Shown here: positions 35,101 to 42,225 of the stretch, in pieces | Numbering within the stretch: the stretch's first letter is position 1 | Layout of the letters: each line of letters begins with the position of its first letter | Source: Congeria kusceri | Taxonomy: Eukaryota > Mollusca > Bivalvia > Myida > Dreissenidae | Length of the DNA stretch: 64,000 bases | Assembly (NCBI GenBank): GCA_027627225.1 | Contig: CM051025.1 | Location: forward strand, 58,997,681 to 59,061,680 | Direction of reading: 5' to 3' | The notes under the pieces: model-generated | What the model was told of the DNA's origin: nothing | Databases searched by the model: none | What the model saw: only the letters and a program-made list of their open reading frames with translations | Made by a program: the position numbers and the translations under genes

Positions 35101-37680
35101 AAGATTTTTAGTGACCACTTTAAAGCAATCAGTCAGTCTATCTAGTAGTTTCCAATTGTTTGGAAGGCCTTTTGCATATAGGCAACCATTCCAATTTTTC
35201 CAGCGTAAAATGCACAGGCTAATCTGGGATGGCACTTTCAGCCTACAGTGGATTTATGTTTAGAAGAGACCTCCTTAAAAAAGAAAATAGCATAAAAGCG
35301 GAAATTGCCATCCCGGATTAGCCTGTGCGGACTGCACAGGCTAATCCGGGACTACACTTTACGCAGATGCATTATGACCGGTTTTCTCATGACAGGCCAC
35401 CATGATTGTTTGTAGGTTATACTGCATGTCACTCTCTGGAGCACGGGTTTCGAACAATACTGGTAGAAGATGCGTGTAGAGGAGTCGATGTGAAAGCAAT
35501 TGAGGAAACCAAACAAAAACTGTTGGACAGTGGAGCAATCATTGTCAAATCAGCACAGGTAATATACATTAAATACATTCCATGCACAGTTTTATTTGTA
35601 TGTACCTGTAATATTTTAATGTGTTGAAGTATTCATTATCGTATGACTAATAGTACATTTGATTGTACTATCATCGACTTATTGATTATTGATTATATTT
35701 GTTGTACATCCATTTCTCTATAGCTCTTAAAAGAATTGACAATTACCTATTGGTTCTGCAACTTCTCTGTTTGATATATTACACAGAAGTTTACTAGATA
35801 TATATACCAGTATATGTGTAAAGTGTTGAAGTGTGTATACAAAGTCTGACTTATAAATGACACATGCAGCTGTCAACCCTATCTCATCAAGCTGTCAACT
35901 GCATGATGTGAAGAGGTACACATCATTAAGACTGATTATAGTTGAATGCCTTAAGACTGATTATAGTTGAAGGCATTAAGACTGATTATAGTTGAATGCA
36001 TTAAGACTGATTATAGTTGAATGCCTTAAGACTGATTATAGATGAATGCATTAAGACTGATTATAGATGAATGCATTAAGACTGATCATAGTTGAATGCC
36101 TTAAGACTGATTATAGTTGAATGCATTAAGACTGATTATTGTTGAATGCATTAAGACTGATTATAGATGAATGCATTAAGACTGATTATAGTTAAATGCC
36201 TTAAGACTGATTATAGTTGAATGCATTAAGACTGATCATAGTTGCCTTAAGACTGATTATTGTTGAATGCATTAAGACTGATTATAGTTGAATGCATTAA
36301 GACTGATTATAGTTGAATGCATGAAGACTGATTATAGTTTAATGCTAAAGTGCAATTCCAGGAAAACGAAATGCTTTTGTTGAAGAAAGGTGACACGTTG
36401 TTACCAAAATAGAAATACGTTGCTCCATACTAATTTCTATAATAAATGGTTTCTTGGTTTCAAGTTAGTCCAGAAAAACATAGATATTTCATAGTTTGTA
36501 TTTTCATACATGCCATAATTTTTTCAGGCCAAAACGGGATATTGGCAAAAAATCGCGGGGACATTTGACATTTGACCGGGACACATTAATATTGTCAGTT
36601 TGTCCGAAAAAAAAAGACTAATAATAATAGTTTATCGTATCTAACCTAGGTCCTATTCCGTTTCGTGGTCTATATAGTTATAGTTCAAACAATAAACACC
36701 CAAAATGAATAACCCAAACATACACACGCATACATTTTAATTATATTTATTCAATAATATAGATGAGAACATGTATTTTTAATTATGACATCAAAGAAAT
36801 TATACAAAACACGCAAATATAAACACTGATTGTCAAATAAACAAATGCGTTTACAAGGGAGACTACTGCACCAGACTTATACCTGGGCTACGTTCCACTA
36901 TACACTGCGTCATTAACTGCATCAAATTTTGCGATGTCAACTTTACGAATTTAAAGAAAGTAATGATTGTTTTTGCATCTTCAATTCTCGAAAAGTTCTC
37001 AATTTATTTTCATACTTACCTTCAAACATTACCAAACTTATTATAACACCTATTCCATTTAAAATCAAAATAACAACAAACACAGTTCCTTTTTTATTCC
37101 GAAACAATGCAACAATCAGCAGCAATTAGCGACCGCAGATATATGACCCCCATCCCGCGAAAGTGTGACAAACGATCAATAAATCGCTAAAGGGGTATCA
37201 TTACTGCTCCGCTTTGACACGCGGCTAGCGGGTATTGCTGTCATAGGGACCAATAAAGGGATTAACGATCTGAAGTTAATTGTTGGCCCAATGTAAGTTT
37301 TATGGTACACTAACATCGATTTTTGTGATTAACCGGGACAAAATGCATCTCACCGGTACGCCGGGACAGACCTCGCGAAAGGGGGACAATCCCGGTGAGA
37401 CCGGGACGTATGGCATGTATGCTATTTTAATTTGTAGTTAAATAGAAAATAAACATTTAAAAGTGTGTGAACAAGCCCGGAAAACTTGATATTTCAAACT
37501 TATTGTTATGTGGCAGGAATGAGTGTGATGTATCAGTATTTAAAATGTAACATTAATGCATTCATGTTTCAGGTGAAGGCAATTGTTACTGGGGAAGACC
37601 GACCGACACCCCTCGGGTTGCAGACGGCCAAAAATGTTGCCCTCGCACGAGAACTTGTAAACCGTGGAATTGTGAAATAA
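17058..37680 (+). CDS. Naam: Nicotinamidase with N-terminal EF-hand pair (eight exons)
   Basis: Exons 17058-17155, 17467-17587, 18203-18259, 31019-31258, 31946-32074, 34050-34218, 35416-35558 and 37573-37680 join in frame into 354 residues, close to the length I recall for the Drosophila enzyme. Residues 1-92 carry two EF-hand loops (D30-E41 and D70-D81). Residues 96-354 are an isochorismatase-fold hydrolase. The catalytic triad is D104 (IIVDVQNDF), K225 (INKGHHSG) and C270 (VAYDICVGY). Metal ligands by family pattern are D149, H151, H155 (TKDWHPDDH) and H200 (WPKHCV). Nicotinamidases deaminate nicotinamide to nicotinate and ammonia, feeding the Preiss-Handler route to NAD. Vertebrates lack this enzyme and use NAMPT. 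There is no signal peptide, so a cytosolic or nuclear site is likely. Calcium control through the EF-hands is an inference. Confidence 0.93.
17467..17587 (+). CDS. Naam: Nicotinamidase exon 2 (EF-hand 1 end, linker, EF-hand 2 start)
   Basis: The acceptor TTTGGCAG and donor AAA|GTGAGT frame 121 bases. It completes the first EF-hand loop (D-x-D-x-D-G-x-L-x-x-x-E). The second loop begins as LLDEDK, and the intron falls inside it. Confidence 0.9.
18203..18259 (+). CDS. Naam: Nicotinamidase exon 3 (EF-hand 2 end)
   Basis: A 57-base phase 0/0 micro-exon encoding DGLICQEDFRRCVYYWLKQ between TTTTTTACAG and CAG|GTAATT. It completes the second EF-hand loop, whose twelfth position is Asp rather than Glu. 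A 12.8 kb intron follows. Confidence 0.88.
18385..18545 (+). repeat. ~50-bp minisatellite, three copies (intron 3)
   Basis: GTTAACTGCTATTTTTTTCT, TATGCCAGTTTGACACTGTG, CTTTCAGGG repeats with one change. Each copy ends in a TTTCAG acceptor-like motif 200-280 bases after exon 3. Confidence 0.9.
18546..18830 (+). mobile_element. Probable non-autonomous DNA-transposon remnant
   Basis: CCCACTTTCTGTTTTGGGGG through GGGAAAAAGTGGGACAACAC, in the style of bivalve hAT-derived MITEs (runs of 'xTGGGAAx', ending CAACACTG). The termini are not clearly inverted. Confidence 0.4.
19479..19732. repeat. Long inverted repeat, ~80-bp arms
   Basis: Left arm 19479-19560 (TAGAAAAAATAAACTGGACA to GGATGAATTTG) is mirrored by 19651-19732 with about 10% mismatch, around a 90-base loop. 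It could be the core of a fold-back transposon. Confidence 0.85.
20345..20538. mobile_element. Fold-back MITE, copy 3 (truncated)
   Basis: Left part GCTTAATGCATGTGCATAAA to CGACACTTTACGC. The inner GCCTGTGCAG arm and the right terminus are missing. Confidence 0.8.
21440..22572 (+). repeat. ~179-bp tandem array with TATGCTCCCGGGGGAGCATA header
   Basis: About six degenerate units, recognised by CTTGTCCGGAGTATTTCTCA, CAACAAAACTTTATGGGAAG and GAGGTGTGCATATTACCAGG. The array opens with a palindromic TATGCTCCCGGGGGAGCATA and TCCGTCCGTCC. The LINE at 22583 interrupts it and one partial unit resumes at 24831-24975. Confidence 0.88.
22583..24830 (+). mobile_element. 5'-truncated, dead non-LTR retrotransposon (LINE)
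   Basis: It starts at the end of the endonuclease domain (DVRAYRGAEIGSDHEFL, frame from 22587) and runs through a reverse transcriptase to a C-terminal region ending KALCSDWGKED. RT landmarks are KHGKAPGPDKIPAEAM, NNWRGIQLLSMASKAQARII, EEQAGFRAIRSC, MDFKKAFDTVDRDTIW and GVRQGCLLSP. The catalytic box reads YAYD instead of YADD, and several frameshifts and in-frame stops break the frame, so it is inactive. The 3' end is a short ATAAGATAAG repeat rather than poly(A). A perfect 10-bp target duplication (ACTGGCCAGA) lies at 22573-22582 and 24831-24840. The clade is uncertain; it resembles endonuclease/RT elements common in bivalves. Confidence 0.92.
24831..24975 (+). repeat. Continuation of the ~179-bp array after the LINE
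   Basis: Resumes with ACTGGCCAGATTTCAATGAA and TTATGGGAAGCTTCATTGCC, the same unit cut by the LINE. Confidence 0.85.
25414..25720 (-). mobile_element. tRNA-derived SINE with perfect 15-bp target duplication
   Basis: The minus strand starts with a tRNA-like head: box A TAGCTCAGTTGGTAGAG, an anticodon loop like tRNA-Asp (CTGTCAA), and box B GAGTTCAAACCC. A central unique body follows. The tail is AACGGCGAAAAATCCAAACA with CAAA repeats, a 3' end common to mollusc SINEs. AATTCCATAGATTGT occurs at 25399-25413 and 25721-25735, showing retroposition into nicotinamidase intron 3. Confidence 0.92.
26765..27010 (-). mobile_element. Tandem-core element fragment (reverse orientation)
   Basis: GCTATACTCACCCGTTTGAC, GTAATGCTCTGGTTAAG, AAGGCCCATAACTCTGACCT and AGAATTATGCCCCTTTTTGT. 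Reverse complement of the 10620-10900 type and parallel to 57190-57715. Confidence 0.75.
27345..27640 (+). repeat. TATGCCCCCATCGAAGATGG-type element head
   Basis: TTATTATGCCCCCATCGAAG, GGGGTATATTGGTTTGC and (GTCG)n, then one unit with TTTTATCTGATCTTCACTAA. Truncated, with no array left. Confidence 0.6.
27674..29215 (+). repeat. Tandem segmental duplication, upstream copy (intron 3)
   Basis: Bases 27674-28585 match 29220-30147, starting at the CTCTAAACGTACATTTTAGC motif, with few changes including a shorter (GA)n run. Bases 28716-29214 match 32038-32535, the end of exon 5 and start of intron 5. The copy therefore spans upstream intron, an exon 4 start, an exon 5 end and intron 5 start, with the middle deleted. 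Confidence 0.85.
28692..28752 (+). pseudogene. Fused exon 4/5 pseudo-exon of the nicotinamidase gene
   Basis: After an intact acceptor (CTTCATTTCAG) come ~27 bases resembling the start of exon 4 (ACGAAACCTGTTTCTGTG). These run directly into the last ~37 bases of exon 5 (ACACATGGGGGTCTGAATTG on) and the same donor AAG|GTGATT. It is 61 bases long, so inclusion would shift the frame. Read in phase 0 from exon 3 it reaches TGA after 13 codons. It lies in intron 3, in the upstream copy of a tandem duplication. Confidence 0.8.
30142..30200 (+). pseudogene. Decayed copy of exon 4 start (fossil 1)
   Basis: ATCATCATCAATGTTCAGAA and onward aligns base for base with the stretch of exon 4 coding for IIVDVQNDFITGSMS, up to ATGTCG, with about a quarter of sites changed. 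There is no usable splice context. Confidence 0.65.
30376..30445 (+). pseudogene. Decayed copy of exon 4 start (fossil 2)
   Basis: The frame from ATG reads MKHVSAFIIVNVRNDINGLMS and then stops, against MKPVSAFIIVDVQNDFITGSMS in the real exon. The catalytic Asp is Asn here. Intron-like sequence follows ATGTCG instead of the rest of the exon. Confidence 0.75.
30560..30840 (+). mobile_element. TTGGGAAT-rich transposon remnant
   Basis: Repeated TTGGGAAT words (TTTTGGGAATGGATCTGGTA, CATTGGGAATGGGTCCTTTA) with a fragment of similar style at 20615-20700. It sits between exon 4 fossils 2 and 3, so it inserted after the fossil array formed. No defined ends. Confidence 0.45.
30900..30960 (+). pseudogene. 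Decayed copy of exon 4 start (fossil 3)
   Basis: After TTTATCAG the frame reads MMKTISAFIIIGV and then TAG. The real exon reads TMKPVSAFIIVDV at the same place. It starts about 118 bases before the functional exon, and the interval ends in the functional acceptor. Confidence 0.72.
31019..31258 (+). CDS. Naam: Nicotinamidase exon 4 (catalytic Asp, metal ligands)
   Basis: A 240-base phase 0/0 exon after CTAATTTTCAG. It encodes TMKPVSAFIIVDVQNDF (catalytic D104), then LIVYTKDWHPDDHISF with metal ligands D149, H151 and H155. The donor is AAG|GTTTGC. The 5' part of this exon has decayed copies upstream at 30142, 30376 and 30900. Confidence 0.93.
31259..31945 (+). other. Nicotinamidase intron 4, no repeat recognised
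   Basis: AT-rich, unique-looking sequence between exons 4 and 5. Confidence 0.6.
31946..32074 (+). CDS. Naam: Nicotinamidase exon 5 (metal-binding His)
   Basis: A 129-base phase 0/0 exon encoding KLWPKHCVTNTWGSELHP, with the conserved metal-binding H200. The donor AAG|GTGATT and the first ~460 bases of the following intron are duplicated at 28716-29214. Confidence 0.92.
32535..34022 (+). repeat. 56-bp minisatellite, about 26 copies, in nicotinamidase intron 5
   Basis: Unit AAGTTTCTCATTTCATGAAA..., with a palindromic core (TTTCATGAAA), then ATTAACCAGTAACTCTTTCC and CATCTAGTGAACCT. Two unit classes differ in the linker (CCTAAAAAG or CCTGATAAG) and are interspersed in blocks. Some units lack the TTT of CTCTTTCCC. 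The array ends 27 bases before exon 6. Confidence 0.95.
34050..34218 (+). CDS. Naam: Nicotinamidase exon 6 (catalytic Lys and Cys)
   Basis: Begins after CAATTTCAG, 27 bases beyond the end of a 56-bp minisatellite. It encodes VQFINKGHHSGVDSYSAFWD (catalytic K225) and VTDVFVCGVAYDICV (nucleophile C270). It ends in phase 1 with donor G|GTAAGA. Confidence 0.93.
34318..34895 (+). repeat. ~175-bp tandem array, three units (intron 6)
   Basis: Units with GAAATTTTGTGGACTCAACT, TTCACAGCTGAACAACCTTA, GACCAATTTTGGCAGAATTA and TGGCCCTTTGACATTTTTTC. The header contains (TACG)n. Confidence 0.88.
35201..35402. mobile_element. Fold-back MITE, copy 4 (left end missing, intron 6)
   Basis: Starts inside the left arm (TGCACAGGCTAATCTGGGAT) and keeps the right arm to GGTTTTCTCATGACAGGCCA. 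It ends about 14 bases before the exon 7 acceptor AG-flanked region. Confidence 0.82.
35416..35558 (+). CDS. Naam: Nicotinamidase exon 7
   Basis: The acceptor TTTGTAG continues the split Gly codon to give GYTACHSLEHGF, the helix after the nucleophile, then ILVEDACRGVD, the strand typical of isochorismatase-fold enzymes. The donor is CAG|GTAATA. Confidence 0.92.
35925..36345 (+). repeat. 25-bp minisatellite, about 16 copies (intron 7)
   Basis: Unit TTAAGACTGATTATAGTTGA plus ATGCA, with variants (GATGAA, TGCC, TTGTTG) shuffled along the array. Confidence 0.95.
36505..37421. mobile_element. 917-bp non-autonomous DNA transposon (intron 7)
   Basis: Perfect 13-bp terminal inverted repeats CATACATGCCATA / TATGGCATGTATG. 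Inside both ends are more GC-rich CCGGGACA words (GACCGGGACACATTAATATT; AACCGGGACAAAATGCATCT). No transposase frame; ORFs near 36940-37130 are in AT-rich filler. No clear target duplication. Confidence 0.75.
37573..37680 (+). CDS. Naam: Nicotinamidase exon 8 (C-terminus and stop)
   Basis: The acceptor ATGTTTCAG leads into 35 codons ending ARELVNRGIVK and TAA at 37678-37680. A candidate polyadenylation hexamer AATAAA lies at 37847-37852, which implies a short 3' UTR of about 190 bases. Confidence 0.9.
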   Translation: MKAIVTGEDRPTPLGLQTAKNVALARELVNRGIVK

Positions 37681-37846
37681 TGTTGCTTTTCACTATAGCC
37701 ATTCATCACACAAGAAGATCTGATTTCATTGCATTTCCTAAAGATGTTTTATAATATTATTTAGAATTGTATGATTATCATTCTGTCACTCTATTTATTG
37801 TGTTTTTCATTGTAGAGTTTACAGCCTCACTCAGCAATGATCTAAA

Positions 37847-37852
37847 AATAAA
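37847..37852 (+). promoter_or_regulatory. Candidate poly(A) signal of the nicotinamidase gene
   Basis: AATAAA, 167 bases after the stop codon, the first such hexamer downstream. A fold-back element starts about 20 bases later. Confidence 0.55.
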
Positions 37853-37868
37853 CACAAGTAATTATATT

Positions 37869-38130
37869 TGAGCCTTGTCATGGGAAAACCTGGCTTAATG
37901 CATATGCGTAAAGTGTCGCCCGGATCAGCCTGTGCAGTCTGCACAGGCTAATCCAGGACGGCACTTTCGTCGACAGTGGATTTATGTTTAGAAGAGAGTT
38001 CTGTGAAACAGAAAATACCATAAAAGCGGAATGTGCCATCCTGGATTAGCCTGTGAGGACTAATCCATGCTGATTAGGGATGGCACTTAACGCACATGCA
38101 TTAAGCCCAGTTTTCCCATGACACGCCTCA
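37869..38130. mobile_element. Fold-back MITE, copy 5 (just past the nicotinamidase poly(A) signal)
   Basis: Full-length copy from GAGCCTTGTCATGGGAAAAC to TTTTCCCATGACACGCCTCA, with the paired GCCTGTGCAGTCTGCACAGG palindrome inside. Confidence 0.88.
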
Positions 38131-38620
38131 TTTAAATTGGATACCTTTATTGTACATTTATTTAAAAAAATATTGTTAGTTTAGAGAATTAATGGGGTCA
38201 TTTATTATCCTTTCAACTTCTTTAGTCCTTGTAATGCCAAATTGCCTATACCAATAGTGCTAAAATTGGCTGGATCTATTTAAAAAAGAAGAATTTTGGT
38301 GAATTCTTTTAGGAAAGGGTACTTTTCACCCCTTAAGTGTTCTTGAACTGACACCTGTGAATTACAGTCAAAAAGTAACAATTAACAATTTTGCTTTGTA
38401 TTCATATTTGCACCTGAGTGAGACATGTGATGTATAAAGATCTAGTCATTTATCAACCTACCTACATGGACTCGGGAGATGTTAAAAATAATCCACAGTA
38501 GGAAGGGGATGAAGTACAAGTGATGTTTTGACATACTGTATGTATATAAATATAAACAATACAAAACTCTAGCTGCATCAGCCATATTCGAGAAACCATC
38601 ATCACCATCCTGGTAGTAAT
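38131..38620 (+). other. Intergenic, nothing recognised
   Basis: No coding frame or repeat seen between the fold-back element and the 37-bp array. Confidence 0.55.
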
Positions 38621-38958
38621 GTTTAATATCTCAGGCAAGTAACCAACTGCCCATTGAACTTAATATCTCAGGCAAGTAACCAACTGCCCATTGAACTTAA
38701 TATCTCAGGCAAGTAACCAACTGCCCATTGAACTTAATATCTCAGGCAAGTAACCAACTGCCCATTCAACTTAATATCTCAGGCAAGTAACCAACTGCCC
38801 ATTCAACTTAATATCTCAGGCAAGTAACCAACTGCCCATTGAACTTAATATCTCAGGCAAGTAACCAACTGCCCATTGAACTTAATATCTCAGGCAAGTA
38901 ACCAACTGCCCATTGAACTTAATATCTCAGGCAAGTAACCAACTGCCCATTCAACTTA
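38621..38958 (+). repeat. 37-bp minisatellite, nine copies
   Basis: Unit TAATATCTCAGGCAAGTAAC plus CAACTGCCCATTGAACT, nearly identical throughout; the only variant is TTGAAC/TTCAAC. Confidence 0.97.
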
Positions 38959-39430
38959 GCACAAAATATTATGGAAAACATGAAACAAACATAAATGAAA
39001 AACAAGCACAAAATATTCTGGAAAACATGAAACAAACATAAATGAAAAACATGTTCGACTTAACACAGCACAAAATATTCTGGAAAACATGAAACAAACA
39101 TAAATGAAAAACATTTTCGACTTAACACAGCACACAATATTATGAAAAACATGAAACAAACACAAATAAAAAAACATTTTCCACTCAACACAGCACACAA
39201 TATTATGGAAAACATGAAACAAACATAAATAAAAACCATTTTCCACTCAACACAGCATACAAGATTATGGAAAACATGAAACAAACATAAATAAAAACCA
39301 TTTTCCACTCAACACAGCACACAATATTATGGAAAACATGAAACAAACATAAATAAAAAACAATTTTCACTCAATACAGCACACAATATTATGGAAAACT
39401 TGAAACAAACAAAAATAAAACAATTTCAAC
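38959..39430 (+). repeat. ~60-bp minisatellite, about eight copies
   Basis: Unit CAGCACAAAATATTATGGAA, AACATGAAACAAACATAAAT, plus a variable AAAAACATTTTCCACTCAACA. It abuts the 37-bp array directly. Long minus-strand frames here are by-products of the repeat. Confidence 0.95.
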
Positions 39431-42225
39431 CCAGCATTTTATTGGCCAAACAGCAAGAAGAAGCCTTAAGAAGTTCCCCAGATACCATGTTAACATGTGT
39501 TTCCAGTAATTCATTACTCAACAAATTATTCGATGTCATAAAAATACAATCTACGCAATGACTAGTGCAAGCAGTATCCCCCTTACCCCAATTGTGGTAT
39601 AAACCATGATTATTGTGTTCGTAATTGTATCTATAGCAATATGTTTATTTATTTTTAAATGTATTTATGTAACGTTATAGATGTAAGTGTCCTGAAAGAG
39701 CTGTAAAAATCTATGGTTAGCTAAGTGTTGTTTTTATTATTAATTATTATTTGTGTTCGTTTCTTTCTAGTATAACACATTAAGTGCCACTAAATGCATA
39801 ATGTGATAGGACAGTAATACAACAAAGCTGTACATTCCAGACAGAATATGAAAAATAGTAACAGTGGGAACATAAAGTATCATATTAAAACATTTATTCA
39901 TGTTGATTTTGATATTGATTTTTCCCAGGTTGTCATTTCTATCAAAAATTGTCTGAAACCTCTTCTCATCATATGGGTTTCTATCTCAATAATTAACTAT
40001 GTCTGCACATTGTATAGCAGTCTTTTTTTCACAAAATTCAATATTGGCTTTGTACACATATCAAAGTAGTGATATGTTCTCTCTGATTGTATATCCCATT
40101 AAGTAATATATATTATTCCAGTGTCTCCACTTGTATTATAAATGTGTTGATTTCAGGGTTACATTTTACATACAATTATATATTATAATTTAATGTTTTC
40201 ATGTTAATATTCTGGTATCTGTGTATTATGTAGTGGTATATGCGCATATATAATGTCTTGAATGATTACATGCCCATGTATATTTCATTTAACATTATAA
40301 AAAACATTATATAAAATGTTTTCTGCACTGTAGAACGAGGATCAACTTCAACATTTACTTTTATATAACAGAAATAAACATACACTGTTAAATTTCTTAA
40401 TATGTTTGTACACGTCACATGTGGACAGTTAATATTTTTACAATGTTATTCAATATATTTTGTCGAATTGTTTTTAGGTGCATAAATGTTTGTTAATTGT
40501 TCTGAGAAGAATTTCATAAGCCTTTATTTTAATGAACTTTAAGTTAATGTATAATGCTAAGCATACTATATATAAGAAACACCTTTATTTGTGTAGTTGC
40601 ATATTTATGTATAGTGCATTTGCGAAATTTTCGTTGATGAAACGGATTCATATAATTGTATAATCGTTAACAACTTCATATATCTCGATACGTAAATTAC
40701 GATTATAGAAAAATCGTAAATATTTTCAAAACGCCTCCCAGAACTGCGGTTACATACAACTAGAGCTGCGGTGCACCCACACAAAATAGTGCCCGCTGGC
40801 TCCGGGCACTATACTATTTAGTCGGCCCGCTAAAATGACATATTATAATTAACCTTAATAACAGACCTTTGACTTTTATATAGGTGAAGAAGAAAGATAT
40901 TTATGTAAGGTATAATATTGTACATTAAGTTGTTAGATGTAAAGCAGATAAAGTTATTGTTTGTCGCACTACACAGGTGTCAAGAAAACAGGAACAGTTT
41001 AATCATAAAAAAATAGAAATATTTACAAAGTTTTCAAAGTTGGAATAAATTAAAATGTATTAGGCTAAAAAAAGGTAATGATTGGTTTCTCAGGCAGCGC
41101 CGCAATGTTTTTTATGGCCCACCACGAATTTAATTTAATGCCCAGAAAATTTTTATTAACTATTTTTGGACATTCGCGCCCGGGTTTTAAAGGAGCAGTC
41201 CAGAAATATGTTAATAAATGATAAACTTTGCAGAAAGTGTTTCTAATGGGCATGTTATCGAACGAAATACAAAAACTTTGCTTTCGAAATCTGTGAATCA
41301 TTAACATTTTGGTAACTTGCTATATTCTATTTTCTGTATGCGATAAATGGTGATGACTCTGTAGTAAACAAGCATGTACATTATAGTATATTCCATTCAT
41401 ACCAAGTGGTTTTGAACAATGCCTTTCGTAAATAAGAAACAATAAACAAATAAACAACATAAACATTCATAAGGACTTTTACTAAAATTACAATGTATTG
41501 AATAAGATCCCATGGACAGCGGCTTAATATTAAACAAATTCGCATTTTAACATAGTGGAAGAAGAGTAACCCAGTGGAGATTTCGGTATTTCCAGTAACT
41601 TTCTTCCTGTCTTATTTAAATTATATAAATCGGATATATACAAATTGTGAAATATTTGTGTAAATTGTGAAAAAAAAGTCATGTTCGATTGGGAACCTTT
41701 ATAAATATCGTCTATTTTTTGACTTAAACTTTTGTTTTGTAGATGGTTTTGCTTGTGTAATACCATTCCATTTTTTTGAAGAAAATCTGTGTCAATACAA
41801 GTCCTATGGAAACAAACAAAAATGCTAGCTGCATTGACAAGTGTTGATTTTCCTTTCCAAAAATTATTGGTGATATATTGCAAAAATAATTCCTATTTTT
41901 GACAGTTAAAAAAAAATGAAGTACGAAAAGTTCAATTCTATACATAGAAGTACTTTAATGCTGATGGTACATGTATATTGATTTGAAGGCACTTATGTTA
42001 ATTATGAACATTCAAATTGATTGTCTTTTTTTTAAGCTTGCATAAATGACCGTTTGTGATTAATAAATCTAAATATAATTAGGGATGCTTATGTTGTTAT
42101 TAAAACTTAAAATTGTCTTTAATCTGTACTTATTTACTTGTTTCAATGAGTCATTACATAGTGCCAATAGTAACGAATAGGAAAACAAAATCAATAAAAA
42201 AAAATCGCCCTTCCTCCTGATTTTT
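39431..42225. other. AT-rich intergenic sequence, nothing recognised
   Basis: No supported gene. Contains a short GC-rich hairpin at 40787-40811 (TAGTGCCCG / CGGGCACTA). Confidence 0.5.

Noticed and set aside
38621..38958. CRISPR-like regular repeats (37 bp, also 25 bp at 35925 and 34 bp at 47465)
   Set aside because: Units are head to tail without unique spacers, and the genome is eukaryotic; they are minisatellites.
38956..39308. Repetitive minus-strand proteins with the YVCFMFS motif
   Set aside because: They are translations of the 60-bp minisatellite, occurring in more than one frame with no start or splice context.
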